Shown in pieces: positions 43,620 through 55,050 of a stretch of 64,000 nt of DNA. The notes beneath the pieces were generated by a model. That model saw nothing but the letters and a program-made list of their open reading frames with translations, did no database searches and was not told the origin of the DNA. The position numbers and the translations under genes are program-made. Positions within the stretch are counted from its first letter, which is position 1; each line of letters opens with the position of its first letter. The stretch comes from Aedes albopictus (taxonomy: Eukaryota > Arthropoda > Insecta > Diptera > Culicidae), in NCBI RefSeq assembly GCF_035046485.1, contig NC_085136.1:326458175-326522174 (forward strand). The letters run 5' to 3'.

Positions 43620-44473
43620 TATGTTCAAAGGTTTTTTTCCAGCCGGATCATTCAGCAGACCGGAGCGGTTTCTGGTAGGCCTTGCGAGCTGACCTGAAAG
43701 TCTCCGATCCAGCTGAACGTCGTCTGATCCAACTCTTTCTACATTGTTTCCTGAGCTTGGCCAGATCAGAGTTCCACCAACGGGTTCCCCTTGTGGTCTT
43801 AACAGACCGTAGAGGGCAACTTCTTCAAAAATTTTCATGATGAAAAACGTTATAGTATCAACGGCATCATATAAATCACTTTGAGTGTCAAAGGATGGTG
43901 AGTATCCAGGAAATTTGACCGCAACCAAATCAGTGAAGAGATCGCAGTTGGTTTACCGCAATGTTTGCGAAGTAACATTCAAATGTCCAAAAAAATGTAG
44001 CGATGATCAGATAAAGATTCTTCATCTGACACATGCAAATTAGTCAACTCGTAACTAATTCTGCTAGAGCAAAGCGTTGTGTCCAACACTTCTACAACAT
44101 ACCATGAAGGTTAGATGGTTGCCTATGTTAAGTAATCCAAGATCTGTACAACTTTAGTATTCCATCAAACTGTAGCCTCTCAAGTTAATATCGGAGCTGC
44201 CCCAGATTATATGGTGAGCATTGGCATCAATGAGCGGAAGGTCTTTTGAAGTACAGGTATAGAAGTTCCCCTTACGAAAGCATGGTTCCTGGACTAAGGC
44301 CACTTGGGTGTACCATTTTATATAAGTCTACAAAGATTGGTCGTTACTGTTCTTTTATGCTGAAGTTTGATCTTCAGCTATCCTAACCGTAGCCACTACC
44401 CAAACAAGGCAAGATTAGACTCTTTGCAATCACAGCACAACAAAGAAAAGCAGCAATAAAACCAGATCGGTAT

Positions 44474-44646
44474 GGGGCCGTTCATAAACCACGTAGACTT
44501 TTTGGGGGGAGGGGGGGGGGTCTGGCCAAAGTCTACGCTCCATACAAATTTCAAAATTTTTGTATGGACAAAAGTCTACGAGGGGGGAGGGGGTGGGGGG
44601 GTCTGAGATTGCCAAATTTTGGTCTACGTGGTTTATGAACAGTCCC
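44474..44646. mobile_element. MITE with GTTCATAAACCACGTAGAC ends, TAT duplication
   Basis: The terminal 23 bases are inverted with two mismatches. The interior is two G-runs around a GTATGGA spacer. TAT flanks both ends (44471-44473 and 44647-44649). The empty site is visible in the second LINE copy at 60429-60434. It belongs to the same family as 62031-62194. Three-base duplications suggest PIF/Harbinger. Confidence 0.85.
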
Positions 44647-45075
44647 TATCGTGTGGAAAACGCCAAAGACGAGGATACACGGATTGCACTGTGTAAATCG
44701 CATAATGCGAAACCATATAAGTGAAAATTTAAACGAATTAACAACATCTTCATAATCCCGCCCTTATTTAGAGTCAAGTTAGAGACTGAAGATGGGTAGC
44801 TGATTGTCTCTGAAAAATATAAGGTCGACTGCTCCGGTTAGCGCAGTAAGGGCAAAATACTGTGGAGGGTGCCCTGGTACTCCACAGGCTCCGTTAGCCG
44901 CATCACACCATAAATTAGCGGTCACCTGTTAGTGGACTCTTACCACCGGAACAGACGGTCCGTAGTGTTATTCTTAGCCAATTGAGACAAACACTACTGA
45001 TACTACACAGCTATCTAAGCTGATCGAGAAAAGAAGTTAATATTGATGGTCAACTTCATACGGGCTCGAACAGCC

Positions 45076-45675
45076 GGAATTTCGTCGTGGTATATCCCAA
45101 AGGTTGCCCTAGCAGACCCTCAGTTCCACGTCCCAGGAAGGATAGACCTTTTCATCAGAAGTGAAGCCTTCTTGGAGCTCCCTAGTGATCGACAGATTCC
45201 GTTAGGAGACGGACTTCCATGGCTGATTGAAACGCCATTCGGATGGGCCGTTGCTCGGACCTCATCATGCCAATACAACTACGCCAATACGAAAGATGAA
45301 CCCCTAGAAGCCACCCTTAAACAGTTCTGGGAAATCGAATACATTTCCAACGGCCCTGCGCGGTCGGTAGAAGAGAACCGATGGAAAAGTAGCACGCAGC
45401 AACTCTCACTCGTAATCCATCAGGGAACTATATCGTCAACCTTCCTCGAACTGACAATCCTATGGTTGGCCGAGGAAGCTCCAAGAAAATCACAGATCGC
45501 CATCTCTGAGTGTCGACCGGGCGGAGTCTCAAACGTGATCCTACCAACAAGGACGTGTACCATCGTTTCATGGACGAATACCTCCAGCTTGAACATATGA
45601 AGAAGCTCGAAGAACCGATAGATGATGCTCGGCCTATTTCTACATTCCATACCATGCCGTCTTGCGAGTCAGCCG
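45076..45675 (+). pseudogene. BEL/Pao retrotransposon pol fragment
   Basis: The frame carries LADPQFHVPGRIDLFIRSE, then GLPWLIETPFGWAV and LEATLKQFWEIE. This is the typical BEL/Pao protease-to-RT junction (LADPxFxxPGxIDLLIGxE, TxFGWxxxG, LxxFWExE). A second piece, HMKKLEEP ... FYIPYHAVL, follows after a frame break. It is cut on the left by the Lian-like LINE 5' end and on the right by the R1-like LINE. Confidence 0.85.
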
Positions 45676-45888
45676 CGTAGTCGCCGGCTAAGAATAGGAC
45701 TACTAATTCAAGGTGTCAAGCGACCCGTGCTGAGGAATGAGTGATCGAGGGGGTGAAAAAGATGCTCGATCTTTAACGGAGCCTGTGGGGTACCTGGGCA
45801 TCCCCCACAGTAAGCTGTTCCTTACCGCGTTAATGCAGGGCTCTGGCGTGGTGGGCATTCTTTCCCGTGCGACTCGTGGGATGTAAAC

Positions 45889-47441
45889 ATGAAATCTAAT
45901 AAAAATCAAAATCAAAACACAGGTGGAAGTAGTGGTGCGATCAACCCCTTCACTAGAAGCGGGTTGAAGAGATCTCCAACAAGGAGAAGGGAGGAGATAG
46001 GCGCTGGGAGTTGCGTACGCAGCTCAAGCGTGGGGGCTCCAGTCCACTTCCCGGCAAGCCAGCCGGTGGAGGTTATGGACGAAGCGTGGTTGTTGAGGGC
46101 CGTCAACCAAGAATCCAATGAACGGTCCGCGATAGAGGTGGCTGAGCAGCAGCTTGGCAAAATCATCGACTTTGCGTCCACTAAGTCGAACAAAAGCAAG
46201 GACCTGAAAACGGCCTTGCTTCGACTTAGGGTGTCGATCGACGATGCCAAGCAGGAGCACGCGGCACTCCCGTTGCTGACTGCTAAAGCAGCGGATCCTG
46301 CAATTGAGAAAGTGCCGAAGTTTACCCAAACGGAGGCCTTCTCCTTCGCAGGAAGTCCGAACAAGGTGGAAGCGACTGCTCGCGACAAACGGAGCAAGCA
46401 ATCGCAGAAGCGGGCGAGGCAGCCGTCAGGCGAGGAGCTGTCTGGTGGTGCCCGCAAGGCCAGGCGAATCATTACCCCGGAAGTCGGTAATAATGCCGGA
46501 AGGTCGGACCCCAGCCAGGGTTCCCGGAAAGCTGGGAAGGGTGGGCCTGAAAAGGCTGGCCCGTCCCGGAACGATGGAAACAAGGGGTTGCGACCGCTAG
46601 TGGGCCCTCAACAGCCACAGAGCAGGGCGATCCAAGGGGAGGACCCCCCTTGGACGAAGGTAAAGCGGAAGAGGAAGAAGAAGGCGAGGCCAAGCCAAGG
46701 CGTAGGAGGGCAGGTGCCAGGCGCGAGAAAGGCGACGCTATCGTCATCAAGACGGAACAGTCCAAGTACTCGGACGTGTTGAAGACGATGCGAAGCGACG
46801 CCAAGCTTGAGGGTCTTGGAGCTGACGTACTTAGTATTAGACGTACTCGTATGGGCGAGATGATCCTGGAGCTGAAGCGCCAGAAGGAACACAAGGGCGC
46901 CGCCTATAAGAGGCTGGCAGAAGAAGTCCTTGGTGAGGGTGTGCAGGTGAGGGCTCTGACATATGAGGCAACTCTGAAGGTCAAGGACATTGATGAGATC
47001 ACCGAAGTGGAAGAGCTCGTCACGGCACTGCGGCAACAGTGCGATGTGCAGGTGGCCGCCGCAGCCGTTAAGCTACGGAGAGGGCCAGCAGGGACACAGA
47101 TAGCTTTGGTTCAGCTACCTGTGGCGGATGTTAAAAAGTCCGTTAAAGTAGGGAGTATAAAGGTGGGCTGGTGTGTATGTCACCTGACATTCCACGAGCC
47201 ACCAGAGGTTTGCTTCAGGTGTCTGGAACCAGGACACAAGTCGTGGGACTGCAAAGGCCCCGACAGGCGCAAACTGTGTAGGCGATGCGGCGCTGAAGGT
47301 CATAAGGCCCAAAGCTGCACGAGTCCGCCCATCTGCATGATCTGTACCGGGAAATCCTCGAAAAACAAACATCCGATGGGTGGTCCAGGGTGCCCGGCCT
47401 TCAAGAAAGCCGCAGTGAACAACAAATCACAGTGCAGGTAA
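45889..47441 (+). pseudogene. R1-like LINE ORF1 (nucleic-acid binding)
   Basis: The frame opens at 45889 (MKSNKNQNQ) and runs to about 46690 as a basic, low-complexity region. After a one-base-type frameshift (between about 46680 and 46735) it continues to 47441. The second part has IKTEQSKYSDVLKTMRSD and then knuckles CFRCLEPGHKSWDC, CRRCGAEGHKAQSC and CMIC, as in R1-type ORF1. Such proteins bind the element RNA. The end overlaps ORF2. Confidence 0.85.
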
Positions 47442-48250
47442 CGCAGCTGAACCTGAACCACTGTGATGCGGCTCAGCAACTACTTTGTCAGGCGGTTTCT
47501 GGGTGGGAGACGGATATCGCCATCATTTCGGACCCATACCAAGTACCCGCCGGCAACGGCAACTGGGTCTCGGATGGGACCAGGAAAATGGCGGCGATAT
47601 TGACGACGGGTAAACACCCCGTGCAGGAGTTGGTGTCTACTATCTACGAGGGTTTCGTGGTCGCCAAAGTAAACGGGGTGGTCTTCTGTAGCTGTTATGC
47701 GCCTCCGCGGTGGCCGATCGAGCGGTTCACGCAAATGCTGGACCGCTTAACGACCGTGCTAACAGGGAGTAGGCCGGTGGTAATAGCGGGTGACTTTAAT
47801 GCCTGGGCCGTGGAATGGGGAAGCCGTTTCACGAACCAGCGGGGTCAGATCCTGCTAGAAACACTGGCCATCTTAGATGTCGAGTTGGCTAATGTCGGTA
47901 CCAAGAGTACCTTTAGTCGAAACGGAGCGGAGTCAATTATTGACGTAACATTTTGTAGTCCTGGCCTAACAAGTAGTTCGAACTGGAGAGTAGATGATGG
48001 CTACACTCACAGCGACCACCTGGCGGCTCGCTACAGTATCGACTACAACAACAGCAGACAGCGGATAGAAGAAGAGGCGGCTAGGCCAAGGCCAAGCCCT
48101 CGTAGGTGGAAGACATCATACTTCGACGAAGAGGTATTTAGGGAAGCGCTCCGCCGTGAGCGAAACTTACTCGGTTTAGACGGCGACGAGCTGGTAGCGG
48201 TGCTCTCACGTGCGTGTGATGCGACCATGCCTAGGCGAGTCCACCCTAGA
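47390..48250 (+). pseudogene. R1-like LINE ORF2, endonuclease domain
   Basis: This overlaps the ORF1 end. It contains VTQLNLNHCDAAQQLL (usual QxNLxxxxxA), the DPYQVPAGNG region, VVIAGDFNAWAVEWGS (catalytic GDFNA) and IIDVTFCSPGL ... YTHSDHLA (catalytic SDH). All endonuclease motifs appear intact. The frame is broken after PRN by the 231-bp MITE and resumes at 48489 with RPPAYWWTEAI. Confidence 0.88.
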
Positions 48251-48253
48251 AAT

Positions 48254-48484
48254 GGTCGGCGTTAAGTCAGAGTGGACTACGCGATTTTTTGGGCAGATAA
48301 AGATAGGCGAAGAAATTCGATAACTCTGAACTTTTCGACGTTTCTTTGATGCAGATGGGTAATTACATAAAAAACAACAGTTTTTCAGAAAATAACGCGT
48401 TTGATTTGGAATTCCACGTGCTTGCAGGACATTTCCCCAAAAACCATTGAAAAACAGATGGTCCGGTCTGACTGAATGCCGACC
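48254..48484. mobile_element. MITE in R1-like ORF2, AAAT duplication
   Basis: The ends GGTCGGCGTTAAGTCAGA and the complement of GGTCGGCATTCAGTCAGA are inverted over about 24 bases with four mismatches. AAAT flanks both ends (48250-48253 and 48485-48488). Removing the insert plus one AAAT rejoins the LINE codons for Asn-Gly-Arg-Pro-Pro in frame. Confidence 0.85.
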
Positions 48485-48488
48485 AAAT

Positions 48489-50618
48489 GGGAGGCCACCA
48501 GCTTACTGGTGGACTGAAGCGATTTCGGACCTGCGCCGCGCCTGCCTACGGGCTAGGCGGCGGATGCAGCGAGCACGATCAGAGGAAGAGCGAAACGAAC
48601 GGTGGGTGGTGTTCGCCGCTGCAAAAGCCGCGCTCAAGTCCGAGATAAGAGCAAGCAAAAAGGCCTGCTTTGAGGGTCTCTGTCAGAGTGCCAATACGAA
48701 CCCGTGGGGTGACGCCTACAGGATCGTTATGGTCAAGGCGAGCTCCTACAGAGCAATCTCCAGAGATGTTGGAGGGGATCATTGGAGGACTTTTTCCGCG
48801 TCATGATCCTAGTCCTTGGCCTCCTTTCGTAGGACAGCCGGGGACTGGGGCTGGCGATGAGAAGAGGGTCACCGATGTGGAACTTGCGGGGATAGCTAAG
48901 TCCCTTAGCGTAGGTAAGGCTCCAGGTCCGGATGGAGTTCCGAGCCTGGCCTTAGTAGCTATTGCAGAGGCTCCCGAGATGTTCAGGTCTGCTATGCAGA
49001 AATGCCTGGACGAGGGAGTTTACCCAGAAGCTTGGAAGAGGCAGAGCCTGGTACTATTGCCAAAGGCAGGGAAACCACCCGGAGACCCGACGGCATATAG
49101 ACCAATATGCTTGATTGACACGGCGGGGAAGGTGCTCGAAAAGATCATCCTCAATAGAATGTTGCGGTTCACTGAGGGTGTAAATGGTCTTTCGAGCAAC
49201 CAGTATGGCTTCCGGAAGGGGAGGTCCACCGTAGACGCTATCTTGTCGGTTACAAAAACCGCCGACAAAGCACTCGAGCCTAAAGGAGGGGAATTCGCTT
49301 CTGCGCGGTAGTGACTCTGGATGTAAGGAATACATTTAATAGCGCCAGCTGGGCTGCTTTTGCCGATGCGCTCTTGCATCTGGGGATACCGGAGTACCTG
49401 TACAAGATTCTCGGAAGTTACTTTCAGAATCGTGTACTAGTCTACGACACGGAGGTGGGTCGGAAGTGCTTTCACATAAACTCAGGAGTCCCGCAAGGTT
49501 CCATCCTGGGTCCGGTGTTATGGAATGTCATGTACGACGAGGTGTTGAGGTTAGAGTACCCAGTGGGAGTGGTGATTGTCGGATTTGCCGACGACATTAC
49601 GCTCGAAGTCTACGGTGAAACGATCGAGGAGGTAAAGTTGACTACCAACCACTCGATCAAGGTTGTGGAGGCGTGGATGCGGTCCAGGAAACTGGAGCTG
49701 GCTCACTACAAGACAGAGGTGACTGTTGTTAACAACATGAAGTCGGAGCAGCAGACGGAGATCAGTGCAGGAGAGTGCATTATCCTGTCAAAGCGTTCCG
49801 TCAAACACTTGGGCGTGATGATCGACGATAAGCTTACCTTCGGTAGCCACGCTCTTTTGCCTGTAAAAGAGCCTCCACAGCTATGTATTGCGGCACTGTC
49901 CCGGATGATGTCCAATAGCTCTGCGGTGTATGCCAGTAAGCGCAAGCTTCTGGCTAGTGTTGCTACGTCCATACTTAGGTATGGCGGCCCGGCGTGGGGC
50001 ACCGCGCTAAGTACTGAATGCTACCGACGGAAGCTGGAAAGTACTTACAGGCTTATGTGCCTGGGGGTTGCGAGCGCGTACCGTACCGTGTCACACGACG
50101 CTCTCTGTGTCATTACTGGTATGGTGCCTATCAGCATTCTTATCAGAGAGGACATGGAGTGCTTCGAAATGCGCTGCACAAGAGGCATACGCAGGACTGC
50201 CAGGGTGGCCTCTATGGTCAAATGACAGCGCGCGTGGGACAGTTCCACCAAAGGAAGGTGGACCCATAGGTTGATACCGAGGGTAGATAGTTGGATCAAT
50301 AGGCGCCATGGGGAAGTTACATTCCACCTGACACAGGTCCTTACAGGTCATGGTTGCTTCCGACAGTATCTACACCGTTTCGGGCATGCGAATTCTCCCG
50401 AATGTCCCGTGTGCAATGGTTTAGAGGAAACGGCGGAACACGTTTTGTTCGTGTGCCCGCGTTTTCGCACAATGCGTGACCGCATGCTTGCCACATGCGG
50501 GGAGGACACAACTCCGGACAACTTGGTCCAGAGGATGTGTAGGGATGAGGTTAGCTGGAATGCCGTTTCAACGGCTATCACCCATATCGTTGGGAGCTAC
50601 AGAGGAGGTGGCGCGTAG
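48489..50618 (+). pseudogene. R1-like LINE ORF2, reverse transcriptase and C-terminus
   Basis: RT motifs in order: KAPGPDGVPSLAL, LLPKAGKPPGDPTAYRPICLID, NQYGFRKGRSTVDAI, VTLDVRNTFNSASW, SGVPQGSILGPVLWN and VGFADDITL (intact FADD catalytic box at about 49588). The C-terminal CPVCNGLEETAEHVLFVCPRF is the usual zinc-binding end. Breaks lie at about 48790-48830, about 49300 (frameshift) and 50223-50225, where TGA replaces the Trp codon expected before QRAWD. Otherwise well preserved. Confidence 0.88.
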
Positions 50619-51557
50619 ACTCGGAGAATAACTAGTCCAGATGCAGTACAAGAGGTGGTCCAGGGGTTCGAAGTCGGCTTCGTAGGTCATACCGGTGCCC
50701 TGCGGTCGAGATCGACCCTTACAGCGATTAAGTGGCCGCGGAGAGGAAGTCCTGATAGCGTTGCTGTCGTGGCGTCGGTCTACTAAGTTGGATCCGAGCG
50801 TTGGAAAGGGGTCCCCGGTACGGGTCGGGGCAGGTGGGCACCCTACTGCCAGCGACCTTCTGGTGCAACTGATAGGGCCTGAAGGGTAGTGATACCCTTG
50901 CCATCAGCATATCAGATCTGGTTGCAAGTAGGCATCAGTTCTTGATATCAGCAAAACAGTTGGGGGTGGGCGTGGTATCGACCCTGCCTGCCTTTCGAGG
51001 ACAAAGGGAGTGGAAAGGATCATTCGGGAAACTGACTAAACGTCTGCATGCTTCTTTGGTTGACTTCCCAAAGCGAGTCATTCATGTCCGTTGCTGCAAG
51101 CTACGCAGCTAACCTTGAGGGTGCGATGTGCACTAGCCCCCCTATGAAGCAATACCTTTTTAGTGGTTCCGGAGAGACGTAGGATTTGGTGACCATTAGA
51201 ATGATGTTTAGTGAATCGAGGAAAGAGTAGATATGGATTTCACTTTTTTTTGGTTGAAGACGGTTCTACCGCACACTACCTGGACCTTCTGTCCGGGTGT
51301 CTGTTGAGCAGACTATCCCCTCTGGTTTAGAAGTGCCTCTGCATATCGCCCAGGATGGAAGCTGTTTCCATCTTTGGTCGATGCTTCCAAACGTTCGCCG
51401 AACCCGCGCCGTCCTTCAGTAGATTGACAACAATACGGGTACTCCCAGCGAAATCGAGAGATCGCCGTTCCACGTACCGAGCCTCAAATTGCAAGTCCTT
51501 TTTGGTCTCGGTTCGTATTACTGTCGTGTTTACTTTCCATTGCAATTATATTTTACA
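50619..51557 (+). other. R1-like LINE 3'UTR and following sequence
   Basis: GC-rich non-coding sequence after the ORF2 stop, probably LINE 3'UTR to about 51160. No poly(A) or tandem tail marks its end. 51240-51557 is unassigned; its origin is unresolved. Confidence 0.5.
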
Positions 51558-51565
51558 GCTGGCTG

Positions 51566-51735
51566 AGCTTGCGTGCGCAGCCTTTTCTTTTTTCTCGCTC
51601 GTTCATTTTGTTGAACGCAAGAAAGAGCGAGATAAAAGAGGGGGCAAAGTGCCCCCTCTATTATCTGTTTCTTTCGCGTGTTTGTTTACGAGAGTGAGTG
51701 AGAAAAAAGAAAAATCTGCGCACGCTTGGCTCGCC
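51566..51735. mobile_element. 170-bp hairpin MITE, GCGTGCGCAG ends
   Basis: The arms GAGCTTGCGTGCGCAG..CTTTTTTCTCGCTC and the complement of GCCAAGCGTGCGCAG..CTTTTTTCTCACTC are inverted repeats. The centre is a perfect 10-bp stem (AGAGGGGGCA/TGCCCCCTCT, 51637-51659) with a 3-base loop. No coding is seen. Confidence 0.7.
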
Positions 51736-51939
51736 GGTCTTAACATCTGGCCTGGAACTTAAACAGTATTGTTCAAAACAAAAAAAAATAACGAAGTCTG
51801 CATTCTATGGCCGCATTCAACTAGCTACCATTTCGCAGGATCCATCTCTCAACGCTAAGGAGCAACAGCGTCCTCTGACGAGGACATAACGATTATCAAC
51901 GCTGTTGCTGCTGCTAGCAAGCTCTATAGGCTATCACTC

Positions 51940-53467
51940 TAGGAGAGCCTCAGTCCGTCAGCCAGCCAGTCAGTCAGTGCCTGGATATCTTTCGTGACGT
52001 TCAAAAGCGTTTTTCTTTGCGTACACCAAGCGCGCCATATATCCACAATTATTCTGTGTTAAAAGTGTGTTTCATCCTCCAGCAAGATTTTTGCACCCTC
52101 AACTTTCCCCACCCCGGGTCCCCCGCCGCCGCCGTGTTGTTCATCCAGTTGGAAGTTGGATGAGGAAAAAAGGATGATATTCTTTCTGTTGTGTGTTCGG
52201 TTCTGGTTCGCGCAATAGGTCGGTCTGTAATGATGAGTTCGGAATTTTAAGTTATCCAGGAAAAACTTTTACGCGTCTGCTACTGCTGCTGCTGCGGTTT
52301 CATTTGTGTCGACGGTGAACGAGTAGATCCTTTTTTTTTTGCTGGGCAGGGGGAAAAAGCATTGAAAATTCCCACAGTTTCTGAAATATTCATCGCTCGT
52401 TTCGCGCAGTTAATTGTGTGCGACTCTTTGTACAGCATTTTTAATTAGGAGAAAAAAAGAGGAGAAAAGTGAAAAGATAGTCGAGTGATGAATGTGAAAA
52501 TCCAACTTTCGCGTTAATAATGCGGAAAATTTTTTGGGGCTCTTTTGTCCGCATTTAGAGGAGGAGAAGAGTGAGAAAAGGGGCAATCAGGTACGGAGAA
52601 GGAGTGAATTCGTGTAGCTCCATAGTGATATAACCGTATGAAAGTTTACTACGAGGGAAAGGAGAGAAGAGTAAAAAAAAGTGAAAAAAGGAAGCGTGAA
52701 GCTCGTGAACGTCGTGTACATATTCTGAAGAGCACAAAGCAACAAGTTTCATTAACAAAGCGGTGTGTATTTTTTATTGATCAATTAAATCGCTGCCGAA
52801 GCCTTACGGGGCTGTTTTGAATTGAATCCGTGATTAGCACATATCGAATAGCCAGAGAAACAAAAAAAAACTAATATTTCAATGCTCAGCCAATCAAATT
52901 TAAGTGGAAAGCTAAATTGATTCCAATCAGTGTCAGTGGCCCGGAAAAAGTTCCCAAAAGAAGAAAAAAATAAAACAGGTATGACGAAGAAGGACACTCG
53001 TCGTCGCAGCCAGGTGAGCCGAGCGGAAGTTGTTGGGGCCATTCCGAGAGCGTAAGAGCAATGCTGCTTCACCCTCCACCAGCAGCAGCGAGGACAACTT
53101 TGGCGAGGATACTACACAGCGTGGTGCGAGAGAGTTCGTACGAAAGCCATTATCCATCGTATACACGCTGCTAGACTGACTGTAGTCTCTCCGTGCAGTT
53201 TTCACTGGACGTGGACAGGCATTGAGCAGCCTCCCGCACGCCAAGGAGTGGGGCTCAATCCGGACCATCTTTCAAAAATATTATAACCCCTCCTCGCCCC
53301 CCGAGGGAATACCCGAAAAAAGCGAAAACCAAGAACGACGAAGACGACACAATTCAACGATAAACCCCGTTGGTAATTTGCTGCTTGGCTGCTATAGGTA
53401 TAAGGCGAGACCCAGACCCGACCCGACTGGCGGCCTTGTCAACAGCAGCAGCAGTGTAGAGTGAAGG
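51940..53467 (+). promoter_or_regulatory. Candidate promoter and non-coding first exon
   Basis: Unique, repeat-free sequence with CAG/GCT triplets and repeated TCAGT initiator cores in 51945-51980 (CCTCAGTCC, AGTCAGTCAGTGCC). Many short upstream ATGs follow, with potential splice donors at 52977 (CAG|GTATGA) and 53467 (AAG|GTGAGG). This resembles a long 5'UTR exon of a gene whose body lies to the right, beyond large introns. No protein is identifiable. Confidence 0.35.
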
Positions 53468-54150
53468 TGAGGATATTTTTATCGATTAAAGTACCATTAA
53501 TTGGTGTGGATGAGCCGTCTACCGAAAGTTGCTCCTTCTCTGTGCACAGCACACCATATATGTAGCAGATCGGGGGACCAAACCAGACAGAAAAACCACC
53601 GTCCGTCCGGAGGAGAAGCATATGCTTTTCCTGCAAAACTGGACGTTATCTGTGTGGGAACCTTTTAGTGCGAGGGGCGGTTTAAAAATAGCTGCTTCTG
53701 CTACTGCCACGGCAGGTTAAGGATCCGAAAGTTGAAAATTGGATTTCAAGCCTACGGAGTTGGTTTTCAGTCGGCGAACTTTCCCACGCGCTCTGCAACT
53801 ATATCTGGCTAGGATTTTGTTCCACTCAAACAGGATCGGATTTGAGGGAAAGTTGAACACAACATATCTTTTTTGGAAATTTAAGCTATAGATGAATCTT
53901 GTGCACATTGTAGTCTACCTATGACTCTTTTCAATTTATTCAGTCTTGATCTTTTGTAATTCTCAAGTAACCATGCTACTGAAGCCGTATCTATATACAC
54001 TGGAACCTCTTTTTATGCACATGGCTGGGACTGCATAAATTAAAAATGTGCATATATTAAAAAAAACCATAAAAAGAGGGAAAATTATGCATAAATTAAG
54101 TTTGGGCTTTAATTAGATAATATAAATCGCGAGGACAGGTCTTGCTCCTG
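53468..54150. other. Unique sequence, nothing recognised
   Basis: Continues the unique region to about 53990. At 53995-54110 a partial foldback (CCTCTTTTTATGCAC versus CCATAAAAAGAGGG) suggests a decayed MITE. Confidence 0.4.
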
Positions 54151-55050
54151 GGCAGTTGAGGTGGGACTAAGCGGGTTTCCAGAAAGTTCCCAGAGAGCCC
54201 TAAAAGTGGGTTCCAAGGGGCTTCAAGGGCGTTTTAAGGGGTTGTTTCGGGGGATTTGAGAAGCCTTATAAGCGTGTTCTGTCAAGATTTTTTTGGTGTT
54301 TTCATGGGATTACGGGGAATTCTGGGGTATTTCAATAGTATTAAGTGGGATTCAGGGGCGTTCCAAGGGGCTTTAGGGGCAATTCAAGGGATCTCAAGAG
54401 CCTTTAAAGGGCGTTGCAAGAGGTTTGAGGGGCGTTTAAGGAGAAACTTCAGAGAATACAAACAAGGCTGCCACAATGGCCGACTTGGACCCCTACTCAC
54501 GTTTTCAAGAGCACTAATCTTGTAAATTCGTATACAAATGCTCTCGATTTGTAAAAGCTGCCTTCTTTTGCAAGTGAGCAAAGCCAGGAAAAACAAGTGC
54601 GGCTTGGTTCGATGCTTTGGTCGTCAGATTTGTACCTCTAAAGTTTGTATGAAAACTTGCAATGGGATTTCTTGATGTTTCACCTTAAAGGTATTTCAGA
54701 GTCTGCACTGGAACTTTCTGAAATGCCTCAAAAATGTTTAAGGGGGACACCATGTAACGCACCTGAGAGGCTTTGAGAACTTCTCCGTAACGCTTCCGTA
54801 ACGCTTTTGAGTCCCCCGAAAATGCTCTGAAACGTCTTGAAATGTCTCCAAAATCCCCCTTAAACCCCCTCGGACCCCATGTAACGCACCTGAAGTGCTT
54901 CAAACCCCCCCCCCCCCCCCCGAAAACTCCTCCGTAACGCTTTCATAACGCCTCTTAATCCCGCATTAAATTCTTTGAAACGTCCTGAAATGCCTTTAAA
55001 ATCCCCCTTAAACCCCCTCGGACCCCATGTAACGCACCGTAGTGGCTCCG
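54151..55050. repeat. Mirrored G-rich/C-rich repeat array
   Basis: Forward GGGGCNTTTCAAGGGG-type units (54151-54460), a short unique spacer, then reverse CCCCCTTAAACCCCCTCGG-type units (54690-55050). A phrase with CCCCATGTAACGCACC repeats at 54750, 54877 and 55022. A run of 15-16 C at 54906 is present. Same family and layout as 11936-12600. Confidence 0.8.

Larger units (their letters stand above)
42391..45075 (-). mobile_element. Broken copy of the Lian-like LINE
   Basis: On the minus strand this matches the complete LINE at 56459-60926, with about 85-90% identity by eye. The 5'UTR (44340-45075) is present, its 5' end at the same base (CGGCTGTTCGAG). Parts of the endonuclease region (43640-44340, with internal deletions) and the pre-RT linker (42391-42697) follow. 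A 921-bp foldback (42699-43619) and a 173-bp MITE (44474-44646) interrupt it. The 3' two thirds are missing. Confidence 0.88.
45680..51160 (+). mobile_element. R1-clade LINE with two ORFs, inactivated
   Basis: The order is a 5'UTR of about 200 bp, ORF1 with three CCHC-type knuckles, an overlapping ORF2 with endonuclease, RT and a C-terminal zinc motif, and a 3'UTR of about 550 bp. Coding quality is high but interrupted by a frameshift in ORF1, a MITE after the endonuclease, at least one frameshift in RT (about 49300) and a TGA at 50223. It does not lie in rDNA. The 3' end is not sharply defined. Confidence 0.88.

Noticed and set aside
45912..46583. A 223-codon minus-strand frame
   Set aside because: Antisense to R1-like ORF1; no motif and low-complexity composition.
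51355..51762. A 135-codon plus-strand frame
   Set aside because: It runs through the hairpin MITE at 51566-51735, so it is a chance frame.
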